From assembly GCA_029706075.1 (NCBI GenBank), contig JAINUG010000395.1, positions 372,001-436,000 on the forward strand: a stretch of 64,000 nt of DNA. Direction: 5' to 3'. Below are positions 1-12,801 of this stretch, in pieces. Numbering within the stretch: position 1 is the first letter of the stretch; every line of letters begins with the position of its first letter. The position numbers were made by a program, and so were the translations under genes. This stretch comes from Aldrovandia affinis. Its lineage: Eukaryota > Chordata > Actinopteri > Notacanthiformes > Halosauridae. The notes under the pieces were generated by a model, which was not told where the DNA came from, made no database searches, and saw nothing but the letters and a program-made list of their open reading frames with translations.

Positions 1-716
1 AAAACAATGCTCTCTGATGACCAAAACTGAAGGGCTCTCTCATTGTGCCCTGGACAGATGCTCCTAACAGTTAATGAGCCTGAGAGATGCGACTCAGGTT
101 TGTGCCACCAGGCTCAAGGAGGGAAGGATGTGGACCACAGAGCAGAAACAGCTGATCTCTGCTTGCGGATGGTGCCAACGCTGACAGCTGCAAATACCTC
201 CCTCTGTGTGGGATGCAGCTGCTGGGTGGTGACTGCTGAGTGGGCAGTCAGGTGACCTGACCAGCTGCCATGACACTGTTCAACACACCCGCAAACACTA
301 ACTCACACACCCTCAAACACCCTCAAATACACTCTTTTGGTTCAACTTAACCGGTCACTTGAAGAACCACACTTTTCTTAATAGCTTTAAAAAACCGACA
401 AATTTGAAAAAAGTTCCGTCATGAGCCAATCTCAACAAGATCCCTGCATTGAATTATATTTGTTCATCTGCCCCTTGTCCCTTCACCTACACAGCCTCTT
501 TGGTCATCTTGTTATCAGTTTTTTTATGTTTTGTTATTTTTGTTAATTTATTTATGTATTTTCTCTCCTTTTTTGTAATTCCTGGATTACTGTCTGAAGG
601 GTGAGGCCCTACTCATAAACCCTCTGGGTTGTTTGGCCCTCACCCTGAACACATATATGATTTCTGAATCATGCATGTTTATTTTTCTTTTTGTTTTGCA
701 CAAACTAAATAAATAA

Positions 717-950
717 ATGCAAACACACTTACACACACACACACCCTTAAACAGGCTGACACACACACACACACATACACTCAAACACACAGACATGCAC
801 ACACGCACCCTCAAACACACACAGTGGAGATGTCAACCCCACTCCACACTTCCCCTTCGTGTCGACAGTGGGAGGTGAGACGCGGCAAGGGAAAGTAAAC
901 ATGCTCAATTTACACTGGCATAAACACACACACAGACACACACACGCACA
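717..950. repeat. CA-rich low-complexity region
   Basis: Clusters of (CA)n at 717-828 and 926-950 separated by unique DNA. Open frames here are repeat artefacts. Confidence 0.9.
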
Positions 951-2146
951 TGCTTGCTCTGTTTTCCTGCCTGTTTCCCCCACCAGCAGCAACGGTTCAT
1001 TGCGTAATTCCTTTAGCAGCAAACCCGCCTGCAAAGCCTTCAGCCTAGGGGTACGTCTCACTGACGTGTTTCGCCACGGTTTCGAGATTCAGCTTGCACC
1101 CACACTGGCCCATTCTTCACATTGATCGAAAAACCAGTGGCGTCTGGAAGCACTCTTACGTCCATTAGGCCTGTGATCGGCTGGCGCCCTGTAATCGGGC
1201 TCTGACTCCCACGAGAACACCTTTCCCACACACAGCCCTCACACAGGGCCCACGGTAACCCTCCGCGATGGTGTCCCTGGCTTCTCAAAACAGCTTTGGA
1301 GCTGAATGCCCAATGTTGTTATGAGACAAGTCGCAACTGTAAAGCACAGCAAAGGTTACGGCTACAGAGCTCTGCCAAGGTCAAGCGCATTCTGCTCAGC
1401 ACTGACACTCGCAGTCAGTGGTTAAGATAAATGTTTATCTTATGCGCCCTGTTTGCAGTGTTTATTGTTTTTGTGTTTTTACCTCAACTTCTCCGTTACC
1501 CTCCTTATAGTGTTAAACTTATAGTGTTGAACTCCTCCCGCAACACATGCACACATGGGCATGCACAAGATTTATCGAAAGGTGTTCCGCTTTAGTGTCT
1601 GTACACCATTCACCCACCCTTAATTGAAACAAGTATTGAACGAGCACTAGAGGTATTTCTTATATTATTATGGTGAGCATTGACAGGTAAGATTACTTCA
1701 AATTCTGAATATTGGCTAAGAGAAAGTTTTAAGCCATTGAATTGCAATGTGAGCTATTTTATTGTGCATCCTCAGGAAAGTGTGCAGTTCAGATATGTGA
1801 AGCATGCTGTTAGAAGGAGCACAGGTGTTCTAAAGCTGCCAGTCAGGGCAACCCTGCTACCTGCACACTGCCAAAGCTTTCTCTCTTCCTCAAACCTCCA
1901 GTGGCTGCAAACGACCCAAGCAGTATTTTCAGCTCTGGGTGAGAATACGAACCAACAGGCATGTGCACGGATAGGGGTGAAAGAGTGCTTGGGCACACGC
2001 CCATGTGCCCTCCTGACCGGAAAGTGCATTTACTTTCTGGAAATAGATTTTTTGTTCTTATTAAAAAATAAACCTCATGAGAACGTCATTTCTTTTACAT
2101 TGCTAATCATTTCATCCAATTCTCTCATTGAGGAAATTATATCCTT
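951..2146. other. Non-coding, nothing recognised
   Basis: Short open frames only. The longest (1680-2186, 168 codons) shows no protein family resemblance and runs into the LINE fragment. Confidence 0.6.
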
Positions 2147-2827
2147 TTGGTGGACAATTTATTACAGGATTTGTCCAATTTACTGATAACTGGGGGCGAC
2201 GAGTCAGCCTACAGGGCGGAGGTGGAGAGGCTGGCAGGCTGGTGCTCAGAGAGCAACTTGACTCTCAACATCAAGAAGACCAAGGAGCTCATCATCATCA
2301 CTTGTTTGCCCTCCTGCCGTCAGGCAGACGCTACAGGACTGTCAAAACACACACCACAAGATTACTGAACAGTTTTTATCCCAGGGCCATCACTGTCCTG
2401 AATGCTGCACTGAAAGACAGCTCCCATGCACTATAGCATTTTAGTCCATGCTGCCTAGCAGCTCAGCATTTTAGTCATGATGCCTCAATACATACTCCCA
2501 TGTGCAATATAACTGATAATAAGAGTAATATCCATTGTTGTGCAATATAACTTATAATAAGTGCAATATCTATCTCCATGTGCAATATGTAGCAGGTGTG
2601 TGGTGTGAATGTCTTAGCATTTATTCTAGTCTTCTTAATTAAGTGTGTGTGTGTGTGTGTGGGTGTATGTACAGTGTATCGAACTTTGCCCCCATGTCTA
2701 TTTTGTCCCATGTCTATTTTGTATTTATTTCTATTTTATATTGGAGCCCCACTAGGAGTGTTGTTTTAATTTCATTGTAGCAGTACAATGACAATAAAGA
2801 AATCTTGAATCTTGAATCTTGAATCTT
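2147..2827 (+). pseudogene. Internally deleted non-LTR retrotransposon (Rex1-like LINE), 3' end
   Basis: Translation gives GDESAYRAEVERLAGWCSES and NLTLNIKKTKELII, typical of a reverse transcriptase C-terminal half. It then jumps directly to LFALLPSGRRYRTVKTHTTR and LLNSFYPRAITVLNA, the far C-terminus of such ORFs. The finger-to-tail middle is missing at about 2300. The 3' end carries AATAAA and three tandem copies of GAATCTT, the short-repeat tail left by target-primed reverse transcription. Rex1/CR1-group assignment is from memory. Confidence 0.7.
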
Positions 2828-2907
2828 ACTACACGATCTTAACATGACTTTGACCAAACCCTTTGAGAATGAAGCATTGAGTATATTCTCGTATAGGTTA
2901 CAAGATA

Positions 2908-4171
2908 AAGAAGTGTCTCGGGACGTATTGGTAAGTAGCTGCTCTGTGGATGTGTGATCGACCTGGTGTTAACCAGCTCATATCAGGAAGGAATCGGGTC
3001 ACTGTGAAAGGTCCACTGGAGGAGACAGAGACGTCTCCAGCAATGGCCAATTTTAGCATAGTCTAGTCTAGTAAGGCCATGCTTCTTCATCAAAAGACAT
3101 AGAGGTAATTATATGTTTAAATATTACCATGCAAAAAAATACATACACCTGATATACATAGATGCCTGATGAAGACCCTTTGAGCCTCCATATATTTAGG
3201 GTCACCCCGTTGTATTTATTTACTCATTTCAGCTATTTTAACATTTACCGATAAAGAATGCCCAGAATATAATTCATTTTTTTATTTGCTTCCTACCCAC
3301 AAGAGTGACTCGGTTCTTGCTTGAGGCCTGGCTTTACTTGACACTGAATTAATAGGGAGCGATATGTATCCTCTTCCCGGCGTTAGCCAGCTGGTGTCAG
3401 GACGGCAGCAGGTTACCACTGTGTAAAGTTGCCTGCACAGGCTAAAACTAGTCGAGGGAAAAGACATGCTCTGGAAATGGCTGATTATTAGTGTGACACG
3501 CATTCACGGGAATCTGCGCCACACACGCACATCCTGGGACAGTTGCGCACATCCAACCACGAGCTGGTCACAAGGGAGAGTAAAAAAAGTCAAACCAAAG
3601 CACTCTGGCGTAGGACGGAGCGAGTTAATGATCGGAAATCCAGAAACATATGGATGCTTACTGGATCTTACTGAGGCACACAACCTGAAGGAAGAGGAGG
3701 AATGTTGCTTGTAGTGCCAAGCAAGGCTTCAAGCAAGAACCGAGGTACTCCTGTGCGTACAAAGCAAATAAAAAAGCAAATAAATGGGATTTTTCTTATT
3801 GGTAAATGTTAAAATAGCAAGTGATTAAATAAATAAACTACAAAGGGGTGGCCACAAATGCATGGAGGTTCAAAGGGTCTTCATCAGGCATGGGTGATAG
3901 CCTCTTTATTTTATTTAACTATAAATTATTATTATATTATTAATTATTATTTAAAAAAACATTCATCAATAGAATGACCTTTGGGTCTTTGGATGAAGAA
4001 GCTTGAATTAACTAACCCTGTCTTTGTCCTCCAGTGGTTTTGGCTTCTACAGCCAACCTTTTGCAGTGGTGCACTGAGTGGCATGCTGCCTGTCTGACGT
4101 GAGCTGGCTCACACGAGGTAGATCACACGCACAGAGCAGCTACTTACCAATAACTTCCAAGACACTTCTTT
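2908..4171. mobile_element. Palindromic foldback (MITE-like) element, arms about 440 bp
   Basis: The left arm (2908-3345) reappears as reverse complement in 3714-4171. Matching landmarks: GGTAAGTAGCTGCTCTGTG at 2930 against CACAGAGCAGCTACTTACC at about 4131; GCTTCTTCATC at 3079 against GATGAAGAAGC at 3993; ATGCCTGATGAAGACCCTTT at 3163 against its complement near 3890; CTCGGTTCTTGCTTGA at 3309 against its complement near 3745. The 370-base centre has no recognisable transposase and itself holds a diverged copy of an arm segment (GTTAGCCAGCTGGTGTCAGG at about 3382). No target duplication was determined. Confidence 0.7.
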
Positions 4172-4321
4172 CCCACGTAGCCTACATGCGACTATAAAAT
4201 GGTCCTTTACTTTATATAGAATTACTAACAAGCACCTTTCACTCTTTTTCTTAAGTACATGACAGACAGTGCAGCTGCAAGGTTGCTCTGTGTCCACAAT
4301 CAGGGTATGGGGCAGCTGCAT

Positions 4322-4690
4322 TTACATTTTTCCATTTTCAGCATTTAGCAGACGCTCTTATCCAGAGCGACTTACAAGATGTGCATTAATAAATGGTAGG
4401 AACAATCATAGTTTGCGCACAAGGTCAGTGCAGTAATACAGCGATAGACATAATTGTAGGCAGCTGCATACCATACCTGTAACACTGGGAAGGAAAAGGT
4501 TAGTAATTTTTTTATTAAATGAGAAGGCAGGGATACATATACAAGAAGTGTTGCGCAAGTCGGCAGTGGTGATGACAATAGGCTAGATGTACAGAATTCA
4601 GTGGTAGTGGAGTCTGAAAAGGTGGGTTTTGAGTCTCTTGTGGAAGATCCTGCTGGTAGGGATGGCACTAGCCTTGACCCCAACAGACCC
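4322..4690 (-). mobile_element. LINE 3' end (L2/CR1-type), reverse strand, tail shared with SINEs
   Basis: On the minus strand it reads from an ORF end (codons for an IFHKRLKTHLF-like motif near 4640) into a 3' UTR that finishes with GTCGCTCTGGATAAGAGCGT and CTGCTAAATGC at 4345-4380. The same sequence recurs at 47808-48000 and, lacking the tail, at 22806-22945. The final 35 bases also end tRNA-headed SINEs at 51534-51740 and 38975-39165. Confidence 0.65.
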
Positions 4691-5000
4691 CCAGCCCATG
4701 GTCATGGCTAAGTGGCACGGGACAGGCAGCAATGCAACAACAAACTTCTCCCTTTTGTTACCTCACTCCTGTCCTCGAGGGAAAGCACAGTACATTGCAA
4801 ATGCCAGCTGGAGAAACTCTAATTGTTTGTATTCTTTTTAAGCTTATTTTCCAAAACAAAACTGAAAGATACTGTATGTCATTTCTGTAGCTTCATTGCA
4901 CAGAGGGAGAGGTAGAGCCCCCAATAGAGTTTTCTCTCCTGCTGACTGACAACTCAATGTGGAACTGTCTGATCTGGATGAAGAGTGCCATTACATATCA

Positions 5001-5159
5001 TTGGGTGTCATATATAAATGTTTGTAAAACTGTTTTCACAGCAGCTGGCCTCCAATCAGGCTCCAATATGGCCAAAATCATTGGGTGTCATATATAAATG
5101 TTTTAAAACTGTTTTCACAGCAGCTGGCCTCCAATCAGGCTCCAATATGGCCAAAATCA
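5001..5159. repeat. Two-copy tandem duplication, period 80
   Basis: The segment beginning TTGGGTGTCATATATAAATG occurs at 5001 and again at 5081, matching throughout except for one base lost in the second copy. No gene or mobile-element feature was recognised in the unit. Confidence 0.9.
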
Positions 5160-8100
5160 TTTCAGTTTTTTTTCAACTTTGTTTATTTTGTTGTTGTAAA
5201 TATTGTTTATATTCCAAAGACCAACAACCAGGTATATGTGTGCTGCAAAAAGTAACCAATTGCACATCAAACTTGGGAAATACTTAGATCTGTAGGCAGA
5301 TCTTGGGGATTCCTGGGTGGGTTTGGAACCATGACTGGAGACATTTTGGCTGGTTTGAGAGTTCCTGTGGCCCCAGGCAAAATCGATAAATGAGAGGGTC
5401 CGGGTGTGGTTGGCACTGAGAAATGCTTTTGTGTTGTTTTTGTAATTGAGTGCTTAAATGAAGCAGGTCAGGTTACACATGTTTTCCCAAATGCAGGAAT
5501 GCAGGAATGCAGGCAATCAGTAGGTATTATCCTCCCATGTCATTATCATAGACCACCACAGTACAGGAAATGTCGACGTGTCCCAATGACTGCTATGGCT
5601 GTTCCAAAGTGGAGTCTGAGGAGCCTAGCAGCGGTGCCCGACAGCCAACATCAGGATCCTCCACACTTCCCTTAAATGAGTCAGGTAACAGGGTAGGGAA
5701 AGGGCTATAGGCTCTTTCAACAGTGGCCATCCAACAGTTATGGTTGGGCGCCCGCATTTGGCCCGCAGTTATGGTTGGCCACCCACCAACACTGCATCCA
5801 AAGTGGGCGCATGCAACAATCCTGTATCAAAGGTGTCTCCTGGACTAGAGACTCCACTATTCACATGAACCCTCTTCACAGGACTTTTTTTCTTAGATTC
5901 AGAGAAGGCTGGAAATTCTAACAAGATTGCATGTAAGACTTGACCAGAAGCATAGAGAGAAATACGATGCTCTGCATTAAAGTCCAGGCAGTGCATTAAA
6001 GGTCCGCTCTGAACAAAAGGCTGTCTTTCAACACTAAAAAGTTAAACACATCGAAAGCTATATTCACTGCTGAAATTCACACTTCTTAGGCTCATTTAGC
6101 TTTTCAAAATCCTGACCAAATGTATGAGTAATACCAGCCTTACAGCTCTCACAGTTACGATAGAAATATAGTATTATGACTCATTATGTCTGATTATGCT
6201 GTATAATTACTGGCTGTAGTAGTTATTGTTATAGTTATTATTTTAACGTTTTGTTTTTTTAAAGCATTTTTTATTTTCATGTCTTCGGTGAGATACTCAC
6301 AATAAACCTTGTGGCACATAAAATGAATCATGAATTGTTTAAAAATATTTGACTGGGCTATCACATATGCAGGTTTTCCAGGGCAAGCACGCAGGATATG
6401 GGTTAGGGGTTGGGGGGGGACAGGGGGGCTGTCTGGCTGAGCCACATGTCCTGCAGATGTTCTGCAGCCAGTAGTCTGCTTCAAGCAAACACTATGCTTC
6501 AAGCGTCATGGGCACTGCATATTTGTGTGCTGCAGACATCCTCTGCAACATATAGCCACCCATTCAGGCCATCTGTGTGCCCCATTCATGTGACCTTTTA
6601 AGGCGTCAGGGCCAACATCCAGTGAACCACGCCTTACATAAACTTGTCACATGACCATCCCTGTCCTTACTGATATATTGTCACTCAAGACTAACCCGAT
6701 GCCTCGCCCACAATTGCTAGTTAACAGCATTGATTTGAGATTTTTTCACATTCAGACAGTATCATTACTAAGTTGTATATTCAAAGATATTTAATGGGGG
6801 TCCTACCTTTTTCATATTTGTTGCTTTTAACTTATATAACTTACAGTATAGTATACTTACATACTACATACTTCTTTGTGTTCACTCTTCGTGGAGTAGC
6901 AAACTCCTAAATACGATCGTTCTACTGGAGTAAGCTCACAATCTATGGTTTTTAAAGTAATACTAAGTAAGAACAACATTTCAATCATTTTCAAGAAAAT
7001 AATATAATCTGAATTCACACTGACTGAAAAGCTGGTGTACCTTTAAGAATGACACATCTAAATTACTTCAGTACTTCAAATATCCAGCTGTATTCATGCA
7101 AAAAAGAGTAAGTTGGGTAAGTAGCTCTAGATAGGGCTGCCCATCTGCTAAACAAGTAAGGAAAGGAATTAATGCTTCTGTCCAAAAGGAACAAAAGGAA
7201 TTCTAAAAACCTATGCAGAATTTAAATATTGTTGACATGGCTATCATTTTTATCACACCAACACTATTGAAAGGTTGAGTGACCTTGTTTGCCCACATGA
7301 TTTGTATATTTTAGTTGGCGATACAATCAGAAACATTCTCGATTCCAAGACAAACACATTCCCCGGATTTTACAGCCATAACAGTTTACAGAACATAAGC
7401 AAGTGTGGTGCTCTGGAATGTAGCTCCTATACACTGTAGAGAACAACAAGTGGAGTCGAGACTTGTCAAATTATGACAATAAAAAGCCAGGTCAGATAAA
7501 GGAAAGACTGGGGAATTTCAGATTTTTTAAGGGAATGACGAGATCCTGGAAAAATGCGGTCTCCAGAGAAGCTCTGCATCCGTGGTAAGTTGTTAAACAT
7601 ACACGGACCAGGAGGGGAGGGACTGACTGTAACTGACTCCAAACCAGCAGCACCTCCCATACAGAGTAAGTGCAGAGGGACCACAGTGATGCTAAGGAAC
7701 AGTTTTATTATTTTCAGGGTGAATGCGCCATTTGATCAAAGCAAACCAGCTACATATTTATAATGTGATTTATTGGTAATCTGCAACCTGTAATTGCAGC
7801 GTGAAGTTAGTTTGAGGTTTTCTGGAAAATATATGTCAATACCAAGTAAAAACATTCAATTAAAGACTATCACAGGGACTTAGAACATGACTGGTCCCTT
7901 TAAAATAGTGATGCAACAGTGTAAAAAGTAAATCATCGCAATATACTGTATATTTAAAAAATGATATGAACAATATTGATAGATTGTATTCCTTCACTGG
8001 GCATGAAACGAAATAGGCAGAAGCTGCTGCGTTGTCTCGATACGTGATATTCCTGCAGTGAAGTTCAAGTCTGTTTCAAAAGGAAAATTCTCCAGCATGA

Positions 8101-8251
8101 TCTCACCCACCAGACTGCAAATCTGACCCATCGATAACATATTGAGTCATTGTCTGCCTATGATTGTTAAGCCACCTGACTGCATATTCACTTTCCCACC
8201 ATAATTTCACTCACGCTGAACATGGAAATACTTCCTGGAAAAATAACACAC
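5160..8251. other. Non-coding, AT-rich
   Basis: No recognisable gene. Frames of up to about 100 codons show no domain or conserved motif. Confidence 0.6.
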
Positions 8252-8843
8252 TGTCACATTCCCTTTGTTCCTGTCTTGTCTTGTTTCTCCCTTGTGATTG
8301 TTTGTGTTAATTGTTTTATTATTTTCTATTATTCAATTATCTACCCTCGTTACTCCTCATCATGCTCACCTGCTGCTAATCCTGTCATCCGTTCCTGCAC
8401 ACCAGCCTCTCATCAAGATCATCAGCCTTGCAGTATATCTACCCTGGTTTTCCAGTCATTCATCGTCAGATCGTTGTTCTCTCCACCCCGGTAGAAACTG
8501 ACTCTTGGATTCCAAATGTATATTTTGCTAATCTTTGTGTTTGTTGTTTGTACTTGTTAACCCTTGTTCCTGTTACCTCCCCTATGTGTTCAGGTTCATT
8601 CCCTGTCTGTGTGCCAGCCTGTTTGTCCTGCCAGCCTGCACGCCTTGCTTGGCCTCTGGTTTCCCTAGCCTGCCTGCCCACTAATCTCGTCCACTCCACC
8701 TGGGCTCCCCTTCTGTTCCATGCCCGTCACCAGTCCTCCAGCTCATCGATTCCATACCCCTGTTATTCAATAAATCATCTCTCTTTTCATCCAAACCCCC
8801 CTTGTCTGTGTCTGTGTTTGGGTTCGTTCTGTACATCATAACA
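8252..8843 (+). mobile_element. Probable solo LTR of an LTR retrotransposon
   Basis: The block starts TGTCACATTCC and ends CATCATAACA (TGT...ACA termini). It has AATAAA about 75 bases before its end and is flanked on both sides by CACAC, consistent with a 5-bp target duplication, although CA-rich flanks could give this by chance. Strand composition (T/C-rich) contrasts with the flanks. There is no internal gag-pol. Open frames inside it are not genes. Confidence 0.5.
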
Positions 8844-11800
8844 CACACATAAGTAAATGTTAATTGTAAAGTTAACTTTGTGTAGTTTTTCTGAGAACAA
8901 TGTCATTGCAATACATTACAACGCAATACACATTTATTATCCAAATGGATACTGTGGAATGCAAGTAGTTTCAACATAATATCTTATACAAAATAAAAAG
9001 ACAAAGGGAAACAACACAAATGAAAACAGAACTGTTAATTATACCAACCCCACAGACAGGACCCTTTACAGTCACCTCAATGTAAATGGCATAAAAGTTA
9101 GATAAATATGTTATAACGAATATATAAATCAATAAAATGATTTCATGGATAAAACTAATATGGATAAAAATAATTATAATACTAAAAATGTTTTTTTAAA
9201 TCTTGGGTTCCCTTCAAGTCTGGGAACATTCTATGATGATAAACTTGTTTACTATGATGTCCACCACTGGGTTTTAAGTGAATCATTTGAAAGTAATAGG
9301 GGTGATGTCAAGGGTGAGCTGTTTAAGAACAATTATATAAAAATGTCCCATTGTGAGTGGATTGTATGGTTTCTGCAGCTGCTCTAATATAATTAGTAAC
9401 AGCAGTTAATTTCGAAAAATGAGATGAATCAGCCCACCAAATACAAGCAGAACTGCTCACTCAAAGCCACATATGGCTATTTTTAGTATTGCTTAAACTT
9501 TATACATTCTGCACAGCCTCAGCCAGACCCTCAAAGCTGGAGGGCATTGTTACTGGGGTCACAAAATGCAAGGACCACTTCTAAAACCTGTGGTACTTAT
9601 GTGGGGTATTTGAATCATTGGGACCAAGGTATGCATGTCTGTGGGATGATGTAGCCATGCTCCATGGTCTTGTGTAACTATTCTCTCACCTGCAAGACAT
9701 CTGTCCAATCAAAGCAGTTGAAATGCACAGAACTTGAACATTGAATGGCAGCACCTCACAGAAAGGCGGGGCCACCGATTTTGGGTCTCCATTGAACACT
9801 GTGGGATGTCATATGGTTCGGTGAGCCTCTGCCCACATCAATCAATTTGGCGTAAGAAAAAGCTGTCTGTTTTTTTATGCAATCAATAACACAGATGTGC
9901 CATTAATGTGATCATACAGGGTGTCTTAACTATACACATGTTATACAAATTGCCATTGATCAACATCCTGTAACTGCCATCAGGAGGGAAAGAATGAGTC
10001 TTCAGTCTTCTAACTCAGGGAAAAGGGCCAATGTTAAAGTTCAGTTCAAGTTCAAGTAGAACAGATTATACAAGTATAACACGGTGAATGTCTTCAGTCT
10101 TCTATATATTTTTAAACTCAGGGAAAAGGAATTTAAACTATAAGTATACATTAAACATAAGTAAAAAATGCTAAAAAACTGCAAAAAGGCCAGATTTAAA
10201 TGACACTATGACTTAGATGCAAAATACAAAATTAATGAAAAATACAATTTCCAATGAATGTGGGTGCCAAAAATAAACATACAAATACAATTGAGTGTGT
10301 GTGATTCTCAGCAGCCTGTTCGAAGGAACGGGGGTTTCGGTAAAGTTGAGTACAGTTTGTCAAACTTTTTCGTTTTTGACCGCCGTAAATGTTGAGCTCC
10401 CCTCCACGATGTCCTGAACCATGACAACACCAACTGATGCATCCTAAGAACATACCACCGGTGTAGAATGTTCCCCTGCCATGGTCTGAGGCCATGACAC
10501 TATACAGATGATGATGCCCAAATAAACACATTATAATTGTGTCATTCTACTCCTGTGACAACACCAACTGGCTAAGAACATACACAAAATGAAAGACCAC
10601 AACTGGTCTATTTTGCATTTTGGAGTTGATAGGCAGTGTAGGATGGCATTCAGACAATATAGGAAGTAAGAGACAATGGAGTAGGACTGGGAGCTACCAC
10701 TAACAGACCATCATTTCCTTTTTTATTTTGCCTTAAACCACAATAGCACAGAACTGTGGTGATACAGAGAGTTTAGGGGTAAGTCATGCAATTTATCATA
10801 TGAAAGTTAAAAACAAAAGTATTGAGTATACAGCAAACTATCACAACAGGATGAAATTGCACTACAATCAGTCAAGACCAATATGTAGCTTTCTTTTTCC
10901 TATTTTTAAAATGCACAAACTTAAGTGGATAGTGCATGGTGGCAAAAATATGTGCGTAGGTGTTTATTGTGTGCGAGATACCCATTGTGGGTGAGGCGTT
11001 TATTTTTTTAATGAGATGTTTAGTCATTTGTGTCCCATATTGACACACATCTGGTGCTTCCAACAGAGAAGACCAGCCTACATCCCTCTCTCTTTGGCTC
11101 CCCCTCTCTTTCTTTCTCTCTCTCTCTGTCTTTCTCTTACTTTCTCCTGATGTTCACAAACAGACCCAGAGTGTGGTGAAATCATCAGAGCTGTAAAATA
11201 ACATGCTGTAATGGAATTCGCAGTGTGAGCTGGCACAAAACCTGGTGAGCCACGCTATCCTACCACGCATGTAGCTAAAGGTTATAGCCATGCCTCTTAT
11301 TTTCCAGAGGATTCACCTCCTGGGATAGGGGCCTGTGTTGTCTACTCCACAAAACATTTGATTCTAAAGGATTTGTAAACCACCCTGGATTAACATTTAC
11401 ATAATGCAGAGTTTTTTAAGTCTTCCCCCTTTTAAGAACAAAAACCTATTTAGATAGATACAGTGATAGAGAGACCTGCAGCTATATGTTTATATATCAT
11501 CAATGTTTCTCTCATAAAAGTTGTCAGCTTTTAAACTGGATGTAATTCATACTGTATAACTAGAACGGTACATTCCTGCTGGTGATTAAAAACATTCCAA
11601 GTTAAAACCGGTCATGTATGGTATGGGGCCGTTAAGCTGTTGCATCCAGAGCAGACTTGGATTTCAGCATCCTCACAAGGAGAGGCACAGGGCACATCTC
11701 AGGTCAAAGGTCACCTCTTCAGGTCTGACTGAAGTCACACTATAAACAGTGAGGAAAGCATTTGCAGATGTGCATGTCACATGGCAACACATGGCAACAT

Positions 11801-12245
11801 TGTCTTGGGCAGCACAGACCTTTTTTCTGCATTAAAAGAAGTGGCTGCCCTCAAATATTTCAGCTCAATGTACAACAGGAGCCTGTGTCTTCCTGAAATG
11901 AGTTGCCCTCGTGACAGCGGAAAGACATGTACCCTGGAGCACCAATGAGCCCACAGGATTTTGGAATCGCGACTGCTAGTCAGGCTCACACTCCTAAAAT
12001 TCCTCATATGGACATCTGTATGTGGTTCAGACTTAAAGGCTCTGAGTTTAATCCCCTATCCTGCAATTGTTGCCATTGATATGCATTTGATATAACAATT
12101 GACTAAGAAAGTGGTGTTAAACAAATTAACTCATAAATAGGGGTCAGATTATGTATGTTAAATCCAGGGCTTAATTTGTAATCTTATTCTTCTATGGTAC
12201 TAGGCAATGTGCCCAGCTGGCTTTGCATTAATTTCATGTGAGGAT
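8844..12245. other. Non-coding between the two LTR blocks
   Basis: AT-rich with a retroposon-tail fragment near 10036 and a CT-rich stretch at 11090-11150. No internal retroviral-type genes link the two LTR-like blocks, so they are independent insertions. Confidence 0.55.
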
Positions 12246-12801
12246 TGTGAGGGACTGGACAAGGACCCAGGCGCAGACCAGGATAGGGCAGGGAAGGAAC
12301 ATTTATTGATTAATCCAAATTCCAAGTTGGTAATCAGAGTCAGAGAAGGTACAAGAACAAAATCCAAAAAGAGTAGTAAAGGGCAGTCCAAAGATCAAAA
12401 CCAAATAAGCAGATAAGCAAACAAAACAGAATCGGCAGGCAAAAACTCAATCAAACAAAAGGGGTGTCTCGGAAATCACAAAACACTCAGGCTTACAAAC
12501 AATTGGCACTGGGAAATATGATCAACGTTCTGACATCAAACAAGTGCAAACAAGGAACTTAAATACAAACGGCAAAGGGCAAGAACACAGGTGAGAATGA
12601 TTAGGATCACTAATGCAATGACAAGGAGAGACAAAAGACACAGGCTGGGAAGCATATTGACACAATAAAAATAAACGACCTGGAAGAGCAGGTAGACACA
12701 TGCACAGTTCGGAGGGGAGGAGCGCATAGGTAGAAAACGCGTGCAGAAAATGCGATAGGAGAGAAACGAACAAGGATAGGAGAACAAAAGAGAGAATGAC
12801 A
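12246..12801 (-). mobile_element. Probable solo LTR, reverse strand
   Basis: Read on the minus strand it begins TGTCATTCTCTC and ends CCCTCACA. It contains a TATA-like GTATTTAAG near 12560 and AATAAA near 12305, about 60 bases before the end, the U3-R-U5 layout of an LTR. The start resembles that of the block at 8252. No matching target duplication was seen, and no internal region is present. Confidence 0.5.

Noticed and set aside
8428..8841. 137-codon Cys/Pro-rich frame
   Set aside because: Lies inside the probable solo LTR; no signal of selection or a domain.
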